Shown here: in pieces, positions 48,134 to 56,268 of the stretch
How the letters are laid out: every line of letters starts with the position of its first letter
Numbering within the stretch: the stretch's first letter is position 1
DNA from: Streptomonospora mangrovi
GTDB lineage: Bacteria; Actinomycetota; Actinomycetes; Streptosporangiales; Streptosporangiaceae
DNA: 64,000 nt
Reading direction: 5' to 3'
Assembly (NCBI RefSeq): GCF_027604915.1
Contig: NZ_JAJAQC010000005.1
Coordinates: forward strand, 62,001 to 126,000
The notes under the pieces: model-generated
Told to the model about the DNA's origin: nothing
What the model saw: the letters and a program-made list of their open reading frames with translations, nothing else
Database searches by the model: none
Program-made: the position numbers and the translations under genes

Positions 48134-48823
48134 ATGGCGAGCGCGCAGTCGGCTGACGGGCACGGCGGCTCCCCGCAGGGGGCGGGTGCCGCGGTGCCGC
48201 GCACCGCGCGGCGCAAGGCGCGTACGCGGCAGGCGCTGATTAACGCCGGCCGGGCGCTCATCGCCCGCAAGGGCGACACCGGGTTCAGCGTGCAGGAGAT
48301 CACCGACGAAGCCGACGTCGGGCTCGGGTCCTTCTACAACCACTTCGCCGACAAGCACGACCTGGTGCGGGCCGCCATCGAGGACGTGCTGGAGGAGCAC
48401 GGCCGCCTGCTCGACTCCCTCACCGAGGGCAGTGAGGACCCCGCCGCCGCGTTCGCGCTGGCCGTGCGCGCCACCGCCCGGCTCGGCGCCACCCACCCCG
48501 AACTCGCCCGCATCCTGGTGCGCAACGGCATGGCCTACCTGTCGGCCGACCACGGCCTGGCGCCGCGCGCGCTGGCCGACATCCGGCGCGGGATCGAGGC
48601 CGGCCGGTTCACCCTGACCAACCCCGACCTGGGGCTGGCGATGGTCGGCGGCTCGCTGATCGCCCTCATCCACCTGCAACTGGAGGAGCCCGGGCGGCTG
48701 GCCGAGGACGCCTCGGACGATCTGGCCGAACACGTCCTGACCATGTTCGGCGTGCCCGCCGACCAGGCCCGGGACCTCGCGCACGCGCCGCTGCCCGCCC
48801 CGGCCGCCACCCCGGCGGGCTAG
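48134..48823 (+). CDS. TetR-family regulator
   Basis: Encodes 229 residues from ATG 48134 (MASAQSADGHGG). The helix-turn-helix is ARTRQALINAGRALIARKGD-like (KARTRQALINAGRALIARKG), then FSVQEITDEADVGLGSFYNHF and ADKHDLVRAAIEDV, the usual TetR spacing. The ligand-binding part is Ala/Leu-rich helices. It is followed after 308 bases by a large MMPL-type exporter on the same strand; a pairing of regulator and pump is common and likely here. An inverted repeat lies in front of the exporter gene. Confidence 0.9.
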   Translation: MASAQSADGHGGSPQGAGAAVPRTARRKARTRQALINAGRALIARKGDTGFSVQEITDEADVGLGSFYNHFADKHDLVRAAIEDVLEEHGRLLDSLTEGSEDPAAAFALAVRATARLGATHPELARILVRNGMAYLSADHGLAPRALADIRRGIEAGRFTLTNPDLGLAMVGGSLIALIHLQLEEPGRLAEDASDDLAEHVLTMFGVPADQARDLAHAPLPAPAATPAG

Positions 48824-49038
48824 CCGACCTCCGCTCCTCCTTTTCCCTCTCCCTCCTCGGTTCCCTGCGCCGGGGCGGCTCCTGCGCGCGCCCTCGTCCC
48901 GCGTGCGGGCTTTTCCGCCGTGCTTTCCCCCACGCTTCCCGGTGGCCACCCGAAGGCGCCGCCCTCTCCGTCACGGACGGTGACGGCAAGTGGGGGACGC
49001 CACATACGCGCAGGTGAACGGCTCTTTGCCGGCCGACT

Positions 49039-49080
49039 TATAGTCTGTTTTGACAGTTACATCAGAAATGAAGACTTCAT
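49039..49080 (+). promoter_or_regulatory. Promoter and candidate operator of the MMPL exporter
   Basis: TATAGT (49039-49044) fits a -10, TTGACA occurs at 49050-49055, and ATGAAG-A-CTTCAT (49068-49080) is a perfect 13-bp palindrome. It lies 52-93 bases before the start at 49132, on relatively AT-rich DNA. A good candidate for repression by the neighbouring TetR. Confidence 0.55.
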
Positions 49081-49131
49081 CAGTCTTGCACGATGCCCCT
49101 CACGGCACCGCCAACCTTCGGGGAAGCAACC

Positions 49132-51699
49132 ATGGCAACGCTCCTGTACCGCCTGGGCAAGTTCGCCTACCGCCACCGCTGGCCGGTCATCGGCGCCTGG
49201 GTCCTCCTGCTCGTGGCGCTCATCGCGGCCGCCGCCGTGTTCCGCGTGCCCGTCAACGACTCCTTCTCCATCCCGGGCACGGAGTCCCAGGACACCGTGG
49301 ACATGCTCCAGGAGCGCTTCCCCGAGCGCAGCGGCGGACGGGCCACCGTCGTGCTGGAGGCGCCGCACGGCCGCGACGTGACCGGTGACCGCTACCGCCC
49401 GGCCGTGGACGCCACCGCCGAGCGCATCGAGGGCATCGACGGCGTCGAGTCGGTCACCAACCCCTTCGACCTCTACGACGAGGGCTACGACCGCGCGCTG
49501 CACAGCGACGAGGTCCGCCAGACCCTGGTGGACGAGGGGATGAAGCAGGCGCGCGCCGACTACGAGTCGCAGGTCGCCGACGCCGAGGACGAGGCCCTCG
49601 ACCAGGCCCGCCGTCAGGTCGACCGGCAGTACCCCGAGGGCACGCGCGGCCGCGAGCAGGCGCTGGCGCAGGCCGAGGACCAGGCGCGCGACCAGGTCCG
49701 CGCCCAGACCCCGCCCTTCGACGAGGATGCCGCCCGCGCCCAGGTCGAGCAGCGGGTGGACCGCGCCATCGCCGACGGCGACCTCCCCGACGAAGCGGTC
49801 GACCGGATCGACCAGCAGGTGAAGGACCAGATCCCGCTGTTCTCCGAGGACGGCACCACCGCCCTGCTCCAGGTGCAGTTCGCCGACCCCGACGGCAGCG
49901 TGCCCGCCGCGACGGTGGACGACCTCCTCGGCAGCGGCGGCCAGGCCGAGGACGCCGGCCTGACCGTGGAGTACAGCGGCCAGTCGATCTCCATCGCCGA
50001 GGTCTCGGGCCTCCAGGGCGGCGAGGGCGTCGGCCTGCTCGTCGCGCTGGCCATCCTGGTGCTCAACTTCGGCGCGCTCGTCGCCGCCGGCATCCCGATC
50101 CTCGCCGCGCTGGCGGGCACCGGCGCCGGCATGGCGCTCATCTACGCGCTGTCGGAGGTGCTGGACCTCACCAGCACCGCTCCCCTGCTGGCCATGATGC
50201 TGGGCCTGGCCGTCGGCATCGACTACAGCCTGTTCGTGCTCTCCCGGCACCGGCAGCAACTCTTCGCGGGCATGGACCCCCGGGAGTCGGCGGGCCGCGC
50301 GATCGGCACCGCCGGCAGCGCGGTCGTGTTCGCCGGCACCACCGTGGTCATCGCCCTGCTCGGCCTGGGCCTGGTGCGCATCCCCTTCCTCACCGTGATG
50401 GGCATCGCCGCCGCCATCACCGTCGTGTTCTCGGTGCTGGTGGCCGTCACCCTGCTGCCGGCGCTGCTGGGCCTGCTCGGCCGGCGCGTCGGCGCCGGCC
50501 GGCTCCCCGGGCTGGGCGCCCGCGCCGAGCGGGCGCTGACCTCCACCGCCACCCTGGGCGCGCGGTGGGCGCGGCTGGTCACCCGGCGGCCGTGGCTGCC
50601 CACCGTCGCGGTACTGGCCGTGCTCGCCGCCGCCCTGCTGCCGCTGCCCGCCATGCGGCTGGGCCTGCCCACCGACGCCTCCAGCGCCCCCGACAGCACC
50701 CAGCACCGGGCCTACGACATCGTGACGGAGAAGTTCGGCGCGGGGTTCAACGCGTCGCTGCTGGTCACCGTGGAGTCCGAGGACACCGGCGACGCCGAGG
50801 AGGTGCGCGCCGACCTCGCCGACTTCGACGAGGTGGACAGCGTGCAGGCGCCGGTCTACAACGACGCCGAGGACACCGCCATGGTCGTGGTCGTGCCCGA
50901 GCACGGCCCCTCAGCCGAGGAGACCGAGGGCCTGCTGCACGCCATCCGCGGCGCCCGCGTCGGCTGGGAGGCCGACACCGGCGCCGAGATCTCGGTGACG
51001 GGGGCGACCGCCAGCAGCATCGACACCTCCGAGCGCATCGCCGACGCCATGCCGCTGTTCCTCGCGGTGGTCGTGGGCCTGGCCCTGGTGCTGCTGATGG
51101 TGGTGTTCCGGTCGATCGTGGTGCCGGTCAAGGCGGCGCTGGGATTCGTGCTGAGCATGGGCGCCGCGCTGGGCGCCACGGTCGCGGTGTTCCAGTGGGG
51201 GTGGGGCGCCGGCCTGCTCGGCGTGACCCCCACCGAGACGCTGCTGTCGTTCCTGCCGATCGTGCTGATCGGCACCCTGTTCGGCCTGGCCATGGACTAC
51301 GAGGTGTTCCTGGTCAGCCGGATGCGGGAGGACTTCGTGCACGGCGACGGCGCCCGCGAGGCGGTCGTCACCGGCTACCGCGCCAGCGCCCGCGTGGTCG
51401 TGTGCGCCGCCGCGATCATGATCGCGGTGTTCACCTCCTTCGTGTTCAACGACAACACCACCATCCAGCCGGTCGCCTTCGCGCTGGCGGTGGGGGTGCT
51501 GGTCGACGCGTTCCTGGTGCGGCTGACCCTGGTCCCGGCCGTGATGGCGCTGTTCGGCCGCGCCGCCTGGTGGTTCCCCCGGTGGCTGGACCGCGTCCTC
51601 CCCGACGTCGACATCGAGGGCGCCGGCCTGCGCGGGGGCGGCGACCTCGGGGGCGAGGAGCCCGGCGGCCGGACCGGCGGATCGCACCGGCGGGCGTGA
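49132..51699 (+). CDS. MMPL/RND-type exporter
   Basis: Encodes 855 residues from ATG 49132; GGGGAAG is seven bases before it. Two halves of six spans each surround extracytoplasmic domains, the first about residues 40-300, with the Arg/Glu/Gln-rich insert typical of MMPL proteins. The characteristic motifs GIDYSLFVLSR and its second-half counterpart MDYEVFLVSRM are in the membrane helices used for proton coupling. MMPL proteins export lipids, siderophores or drugs. The final tail is rich in Gly and Arg. It follows the TetR gene and probably answers to it. Confidence 0.93.
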   Translation: MATLLYRLGKFAYRHRWPVIGAWVLLLVALIAAAAVFRVPVNDSFSIPGTESQDTVDMLQERFPERSGGRATVVLEAPHGRDVTGDRYRPAVDATAERIEGIDGVESVTNPFDLYDEGYDRALHSDEVRQTLVDEGMKQARADYESQVADAEDEALDQARRQVDRQYPEGTRGREQALAQAEDQARDQVRAQTPPFDEDAARAQVEQRVDRAIADGDLPDEAVDRIDQQVKDQIPLFSEDGTTALLQVQFADPDGSVPAATVDDLLGSGGQAEDAGLTVEYSGQSISIAEVSGLQGGEGVGLLVALAILVLNFGALVAAGIPILAALAGTGAGMALIYALSEVLDLTSTAPLLAMMLGLAVGIDYSLFVLSRHRQQLFAGMDPRESAGRAIGTAGSAVVFAGTTVVIALLGLGLVRIPFLTVMGIAAAITVVFSVLVAVTLLPALLGLLGRRVGAGRLPGLGARAERALTSTATLGARWARLVTRRPWLPTVAVLAVLAAALLPLPAMRLGLPTDASSAPDSTQHRAYDIVTEKFGAGFNASLLVTVESEDTGDAEEVRADLADFDEVDSVQAPVYNDAEDTAMVVVVPEHGPSAEETEGLLHAIRGARVGWEADTGAEISVTGATASSIDTSERIADAMPLFLAVVVGLALVLLMVVFRSIVVPVKAALGFVLSMGAALGATVAVFQWGWGAGLLGVTPTETLLSFLPIVLIGTLFGLAMDYEVFLVSRMREDFVHGDGAREAVVTGYRASARVVVCAAAIMIAVFTSFVFNDNTTIQPVAFALAVGVLVDAFLVRLTLVPAVMALFGRAAWWFPRWLDRVLPDVDIEGAGLRGGGDLGGEEPGGRTGGSHRRA

Positions 51700-51731
51700 G
51701 GCGCCCCCGGGACGGCGAGACTGCGGGACGG

Positions 51732-51773
51732 CCGGGGGCCGCCGCGCGCCGAGGGCGCGGGGCGGCCCCGGGG
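51732..51773 (+). terminator. Hairpin after the MMPL gene
   Basis: CCGGGGGCCGCCGCGCGCC (51732-51750) can pair with GGCGCG-GGGCGGCCCCGGGG (51754-51773) with bulges, 33 bases beyond the stop. Confidence 0.4.
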
Positions 51774-51945
51774 TGTGTCGGCGGTGCGGGCGCCGGAATC
51801 CTCACGTGGGGGTAGGGTCGGGGCGGAGGTGCCTCGATGGGGTGCGGAGCACCTGCGGATCGCCGAGGCGGCCGGGGCACCGGGCCGCCGCGCGGCGTCC
51901 GCCACCGCACAGCCATCAGCGACAGGTGAGGAACGGGCGGCAACG

Positions 51946-53574
51946 GTGAGCACGACGGCCGAAGAGACCAACGACAAGTCCACCCGCGAGGTCGTGGCGG
52001 AGGCGGGCAGGCGGCGCACCTTCGCGGTGATCTCCCACCCCGACGCCGGAAAGTCCACGCTGACCGAGGCGCTGGCCCTGCACGCCGCCGCGATCACCTC
52101 GGCCGGCGCGGTCCACGGCAAGGGCGAGCGGCGCGGGGTCACCTCCGACTGGATGGAGATGGAGCAGGCGCGCGGCATCTCCATCACCTCGGCGGCCCTG
52201 CGCATCGACTACGCCGACCGGGTGCTCAACCTGCTGGACACCCCCGGCCACGCCGACTTCTCCGAGGACACCTACCGGGTGCTCTCGGCCGTGGACTGCG
52301 CCGTGATGCTGCTGGACTCCGCCAAGGGCCTGGAGGCCCAGACCCTGAAGCTGTTCGATGTCTGCCGGGCGCGGCGCATGCCCGTCATCACGTTCGTCAA
52401 CAAGTGGGACCGCCCCGGCCGCGAACCCCTGGAGCTGCTGGACGAGGTCGAGCAGCGCATCGGGCTGCGCCCCACCCCGCTGAACTGGCCGGTGGGCATC
52501 GCCGGCGACTTCCGCGGCCTGCTGGAGCGCGACGGCACCACCTACACCCGCTTCACCCGCACCCCCGGCGGCGCCACCCGCGCCATCGAGGAGACCCTGA
52601 CCCCGGAGGAGGCCGCCGGGGCCGAGGGGGACGCCTGGACCCAGGCCGTGGAGGAACTGGAGCTGCTCGGCGAGATCGGCGCCGACTTCGACCCCGCCTC
52701 GTTCATGGCCGGGGAGTCCTCGCCGGTGCTGTTCGGCGCCGCGCTGCCCAACTTCGGGGTCTCCCAGCTTCTGCGGGCGCTGGTGGACCTCGCGCCCGCG
52801 CCGACCGGCCCCGTGGACGCACGGGGGGCCGAGCGCCCCATCGGCGCGCCGTTCTCGGGCCAGGTGTTCAAGATGCAGGCCAACATGGACAAGGCGCACC
52901 GCGACCGCATGGCGTTCGTGCGGGTGTCCACCGGCCGGTTCGAGCGCGGCATGGTCCTGACCCACGCCGCCACCGGCCGCCCCTTCGCCACCAAGTACAC
53001 CCAGGCGGTGTTCGGCAGCGAGCGCACCACCATCGAGACCGCCTACCCCGGTGACGTGATCGCGCTGGTCAACGCCGCCGCGCTGAAGGTCGGCGACACC
53101 CTGTACGCCGGTCCGAAGGTGGAGTTCCCGCCGATCCCCAGCTTCGCCCCCGAGCACTTCGCGGTGGCCCGCGCCCTGGACGCCGGGCGCTACAAGCAGT
53201 TCCAGCGCGGGATCGCCCAGCTCGACGCCGAGGGCGTGGTGCAGGTGCTGACCTCCGACGTGCGCGGCGAGCAGGCGCCCGTGCTGGCGGCGGTGGGTCC
53301 GCTCCAGTTCGACGTGGTGTCGCACCGCATGGCCGAGGAGTTCCGCGCCCCCATCGAGCTGGCGCACCTGGACTACACCCTGGCCCGCCGCACCGACGCC
53401 GCCTCGGCGCCCACCGCCCACAGCCTGTCGGGCGCGGAGGTGCTGACCCGCCGCTCCGACGGCGAGCTGCTGGTCCTGGTCCACAACAAGTGGCGCCTGC
53501 GGGTGATCCAGCGCGACCACCCGGAACTGGTGTTGGAGCCGCTGCTGGCCGGCGGGGTCGAGCAGGAGGAGTAG
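51946..53574 (+). CDS. prfC: Peptide chain release factor 3
   Basis: Encodes 542 residues from GTG 51946 (MSTTAEETNDKS); the reading frame upstream is open to 51775 but shows no family similarity. RF3 is a GTPase that removes RF1/RF2 from the ribosome after stop-codon reading. Motifs are G1 HPDAGKST (31-38), G2 near RGISITSAAL, G3 DTPGH (98-102) and G4 NKWD (152-155). Domain II and III follow with FKMQANMDKAHRDRMAFVRV and GPLQFDVVSHRMAEEF, which match RF3. Length is close to the E. coli factor. It stands alone with no neighbour on the same operon. Confidence 0.95.
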   Translation: MSTTAEETNDKSTREVVAEAGRRRTFAVISHPDAGKSTLTEALALHAAAITSAGAVHGKGERRGVTSDWMEMEQARGISITSAALRIDYADRVLNLLDTPGHADFSEDTYRVLSAVDCAVMLLDSAKGLEAQTLKLFDVCRARRMPVITFVNKWDRPGREPLELLDEVEQRIGLRPTPLNWPVGIAGDFRGLLERDGTTYTRFTRTPGGATRAIEETLTPEEAAGAEGDAWTQAVEELELLGEIGADFDPASFMAGESSPVLFGAALPNFGVSQLLRALVDLAPAPTGPVDARGAERPIGAPFSGQVFKMQANMDKAHRDRMAFVRVSTGRFERGMVLTHAATGRPFATKYTQAVFGSERTTIETAYPGDVIALVNAAALKVGDTLYAGPKVEFPPIPSFAPEHFAVARALDAGRYKQFQRGIAQLDAEGVVQVLTSDVRGEQAPVLAAVGPLQFDVVSHRMAEEFRAPIELAHLDYTLARRTDAASAPTAHSLSGAEVLTRRSDGELLVLVHNKWRLRVIQRDHPELVLEPLLAGGVEQEE

Positions 53575-53719
53575 CTTCCAGCCCGGGGCGCATCAGCCAC
53601 CGGGGTGCGGCCCGTTGACCGCCCACCCCGGCCGCCCCCGGCCGTCGCCGGCCGTCGCCGCCGTCATCGCAGCACCGACCAGCCGTCCCGCGAACCGATC
53701 ACGCCCGCCGCGTCTCCCC

Positions 53720-54394
53720 CTATTCCGCTTCCCCTCCCGCCACCTCAGCGGGGGTGACCTCGGCATGCCAGATGGCGGTGATCGCGTCGATCAGACCCGT
53801 GGCGGTGCCGTGCCAGTCGGGCTTGGCGGTGGGGGCGCCGCGTGCCAGGGCGCGTTCGCGTTCGGCGCACATGTGGACGAGGAGTTGGCCCGCCATCTCG
53901 GCGCGTTCGGCGTGGACCTCCAAGGGGAGGTCGGGCAGCCGCCGGTTGAGGCGGTCGACGACCTCCCGCAGCGACGGCGTGGTCAGCGCCTGGTCGGTGA
54001 GGATGCCGCGCAGCGCGGGGTCGGTGGCCAACTGGGCACCGAACCTGGCGTACCAGGAGGGCACTCCCAGGCTGCCGAGGTGCTCGGTGACCGGGCGCAC
54101 CAGGCAGGCCACCCACTCGCGGACTCCGGCCGCCGGGTCGGTGCGGGCCAGCAGCAGCTTGCGGCGGCGTTCGATGTCATCGGCGTGCCTGCGGGCGATG
54201 GCCCGGACGAGGTCGGCCTTGGTGCCGAAGTGGTACCCCACGGCGGCGGTGTTGCCCTGCCCGGCGGCCTCGCTGATCTGGCGGTTGGACACCGCGACCA
54301 CGCCGCGCTCGGCGAACAGCCGCTCGGCGGTGTCGAGGATGTGCTCGCGGGTGGCGGCGGCCCGGCGCAGGCGCCCGTCGACCGTGCTCACCAC
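53720..54394 (-). CDS. TetR-family regulator of the MFS pair
   Basis: Encodes 224 residues from GTG 54394 or the following GTG at 54391. The helix-turn-helix is ATREHILDTAERLFAERGVVA, VSNRQISEAAGQGNTAAVGYHFGTKADLV (in pieces), typical of the family. The start overlaps the stop of a small upstream reading frame at 54388. It is divergent from an MFS transporter gene with an inverted repeat in the gap, so it most likely represses that gene and itself. Confidence 0.9.
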   Translation of the reverse strand: MVSTVDGRLRRAAATREHILDTAERLFAERGVVAVSNRQISEAAGQGNTAAVGYHFGTKADLVRAIARRHADDIERRRKLLLARTDPAAGVREWVACLVRPVTEHLGSLGVPSWYARFGAQLATDPALRGILTDQALTTPSLREVVDRLNRRLPDLPLEVHAERAEMAGQLLVHMCAERERALARGAPTAKPDWHGTATGLIDAITAIWHAEVTPAEVAGGEAE

Positions 54395-54648
54395 CGGACC
54401 GGGACCTCGCGCCGGCCGCCGACCGCCGGGTCCACGGCCGGCCCCACCGCCGGTCCCGCCCGGCGGGCGCCGACGCGGCCGGCACCGGCCCGGCGAGCGA
54501 CCAGGCCACCCGCCGGGGCGTCGCCGAGCGGGGTGATGTACGCCACCGGGCGCCGCTCCCCCCGGCCGCCCCGCCCGGCGGGCGGAGTCGGCGGGACAGG
54601 CGCTGACGTGGGGCGACTCAGCGGGAAACCGGTTCTCCGCCGCTCCAT
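54388..54648 (-). CDS. Small Arg/Pro/Gly-rich reading frame ahead of the TetR gene
   Basis: Encodes 86 residues from ATG 54648, preceded by a near-ideal GAGGAGG six bases away, and ends overlapping the TetR start (stop TGA within GTGGTGAGC). The product (MERRRTGFPLSRPTSAPVPP...) is low complexity and not recognised as a family. A strong ribosome site and coupling to the regulator suggest it is at least translated, either as a leader that delivers ribosomes to the TetR start or as a small protein. It may be a chance open frame in high-GC DNA. Confidence 0.35.
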   Translation of the reverse strand: MERRRTGFPLSRPTSAPVPPTPPAGRGGRGERRPVAYITPLGDAPAGGLVARRAGAGRVGARRAGPAVGPAVDPAVGGRREVPVRW

Positions 54649-54704
54649 GGCGACCTCCTCGGGTCAGGGGGACTGGACCGCACAGTCAACCCGCGTCGGC
54701 CGTT

Positions 54705-54726
54705 TTAAGTCAATCGACTGATTTAA
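54705..54726. promoter_or_regulatory. Inverted-repeat operator between TetR and MFS
   Basis: TTAAGTCA (54705-54712), six bases, TGATTTAA (54719-54726), one mismatch. The AT-rich inverted repeat resembles known TetR sites (AATCGATTGATT-like), and lies in the shared promoter region. Confidence 0.65.
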
Positions 54727-54777
54727 TGGGTGGCGTCTTCCCCCTTCCTCCCCCTTCCGCTCTCCCGGAGGTTCGCC

Positions 54778-56250
54778 GTGTCAAACGCCGCCGCCGCGCC
54801 GCCCTCAACCCCATCCTCGGTCCCGAACGCGCGGGCGCCGCGGACCGCCACCGTGGTGGGGGTGCTCGCCTTCGCGGGGATCGTGGTGTCGCTGATGCAG
54901 ACGGTGGTCATCCCGCTGGTGCCCCGGCTTCCCGGGCTGCTGGGGGCGACGCCGGCCGACACGAACTGGGCGATCACCGCGACGCTGCTGGCCAGCGCCG
55001 TGGCCACGCCGGTGGTGGGCCGGTTGGGCGACATGTACGGCAAGCGCCGGATGCTGCTGGTCAGCCTGGCGCTGCTGGTGCTGGGGTCGGTGGTGTGCGC
55101 GCTCAGCGGCTCCCTGGCGCCCCTGGTCCTGGGCCGCGTGCTCCAGGGCCTGGCCGCCGGGGTCATTCCGCTGGGCATCAGCATCATGCGCGACGAACTG
55201 CCCGCCGACCGCCTGGGCTCGGCCATCGCGCTGATGAGCGCCTCCCTCGGCGTCGGCGGCGCCCTCGGCCTGCCCGCCGCGTCCTTCCTGGCCGAGCGCG
55301 CCGACTGGCACGTGCTGTTCTGGACCGCCGCCGCCTTCGGCGTGGCGGCGCTGGCGCTGGTCGCCGCGCTGGTGCCGGAGTCGTCGGTGCGCAGCGGCGG
55401 CCGGTTCGACCTGCTCGGCGCGGTCGGGCTCTCGGCCGTGCTGGTGTGCCTGCTGCTGGCGATCTCCAACGGCGCCGGCTGGGGCTGGGGCAGCGCCCTC
55501 ACCGTGGGGCTGTTCGCCGGCGCCGCCGCCGCGCTGGCGCTGTGGGTGCTGTGGGAGCTGCGCGCCGCCCGCCCGCTGGTGGACCTGCGCACCACGGTGC
55601 GCCGGCAGGTGCTGCTGACCAACAGCGCCTCCGTCGTCTTCGGCTTCGCGATGTTCGCGATGTCGCTGGTGTTCCCGCAGCTCATCCAGCTTCCCGAGGC
55701 CACCGGCTACGGACTGGGGGCGTCCATGCTCACCGTCGGGCTGGTGATGGGGCCGTCGGGCCTGGTGATGGTGGCCATGGCGCCGGTGTCCTCGCGGATC
55801 TCCGCCGCGCGCGGCCCCCGGACCACGCTGATGCTGGGCGCGGTCGTGGTCGCGGCCGGCTACGGCCTGGGCATCGTGCTGATGTCGAGCGTGTGGCACC
55901 TGGTGGCGGTGTCCACCGTGATCGGCGCCGGGATCGGCCTGGCCTACGGCGCCATGCCCGCGCTGATCATGGCGGCGGTGCCGGTGTCGGAGACCGCCGC
56001 CGCCAACAGCCTCAACACGCTGATGCGCGCCATCGGCACCTCGGTGTCCAGCGCGGTGTCGGGCGCCGTGCTGACGCAGTTGACCATCGTGGTCGGCGGC
56101 GTGGACGTGCCCTCCCAGACCGGTTTCCGCGTGGTCATGGCCATCGGCGCCGCCGCCGCGCTCACCGCGCTGCTGGTGGCCGCGTTCCTGCCGCGCACCG
56201 GGCGGTCCGGGCGCGCCGGCGCGCCCGCCGCCGGCGGCCACGGCCGCTGA
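54778..56250 (+). CDS. MFS drug/proton antiporter (14-span type)
   Basis: Encodes 490 residues from GTG 54778, behind GGAGG seven bases upstream. Family motifs are the loop 2-3 GRLGDMYGKRRMLL, motif B LGRVLQGLAAGVIPLGISIMRDE in helix 4, and motif C LGVGGALGLPAASFL in helix 5, which are diagnostic for drug:H+ antiporters. The total length and helix count fit the EmrB/QacA type with 14 spans. The N-terminal 45 residues are Ala/Pro-rich. It is divergent from its likely TetR repressor. The natural substrate is unknown. Confidence 0.93.
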   Translation: MSNAAAAPPSTPSSVPNARAPRTATVVGVLAFAGIVVSLMQTVVIPLVPRLPGLLGATPADTNWAITATLLASAVATPVVGRLGDMYGKRRMLLVSLALLVLGSVVCALSGSLAPLVLGRVLQGLAAGVIPLGISIMRDELPADRLGSAIALMSASLGVGGALGLPAASFLAERADWHVLFWTAAAFGVAALALVAALVPESSVRSGGRFDLLGAVGLSAVLVCLLLAISNGAGWGWGSALTVGLFAGAAAALALWVLWELRAARPLVDLRTTVRRQVLLTNSASVVFGFAMFAMSLVFPQLIQLPEATGYGLGASMLTVGLVMGPSGLVMVAMAPVSSRISAARGPRTTLMLGAVVVAAGYGLGIVLMSSVWHLVAVSTVIGAGIGLAYGAMPALIMAAVPVSETAAANSLNTLMRAIGTSVSSAVSGAVLTQLTIVVGGVDVPSQTGFRVVMAIGAAAALTALLVAAFLPRTGRSGRAGAPAAGGHGR

Positions 56251-56268
56251 TGCGGGGGCGCGCGGCCC

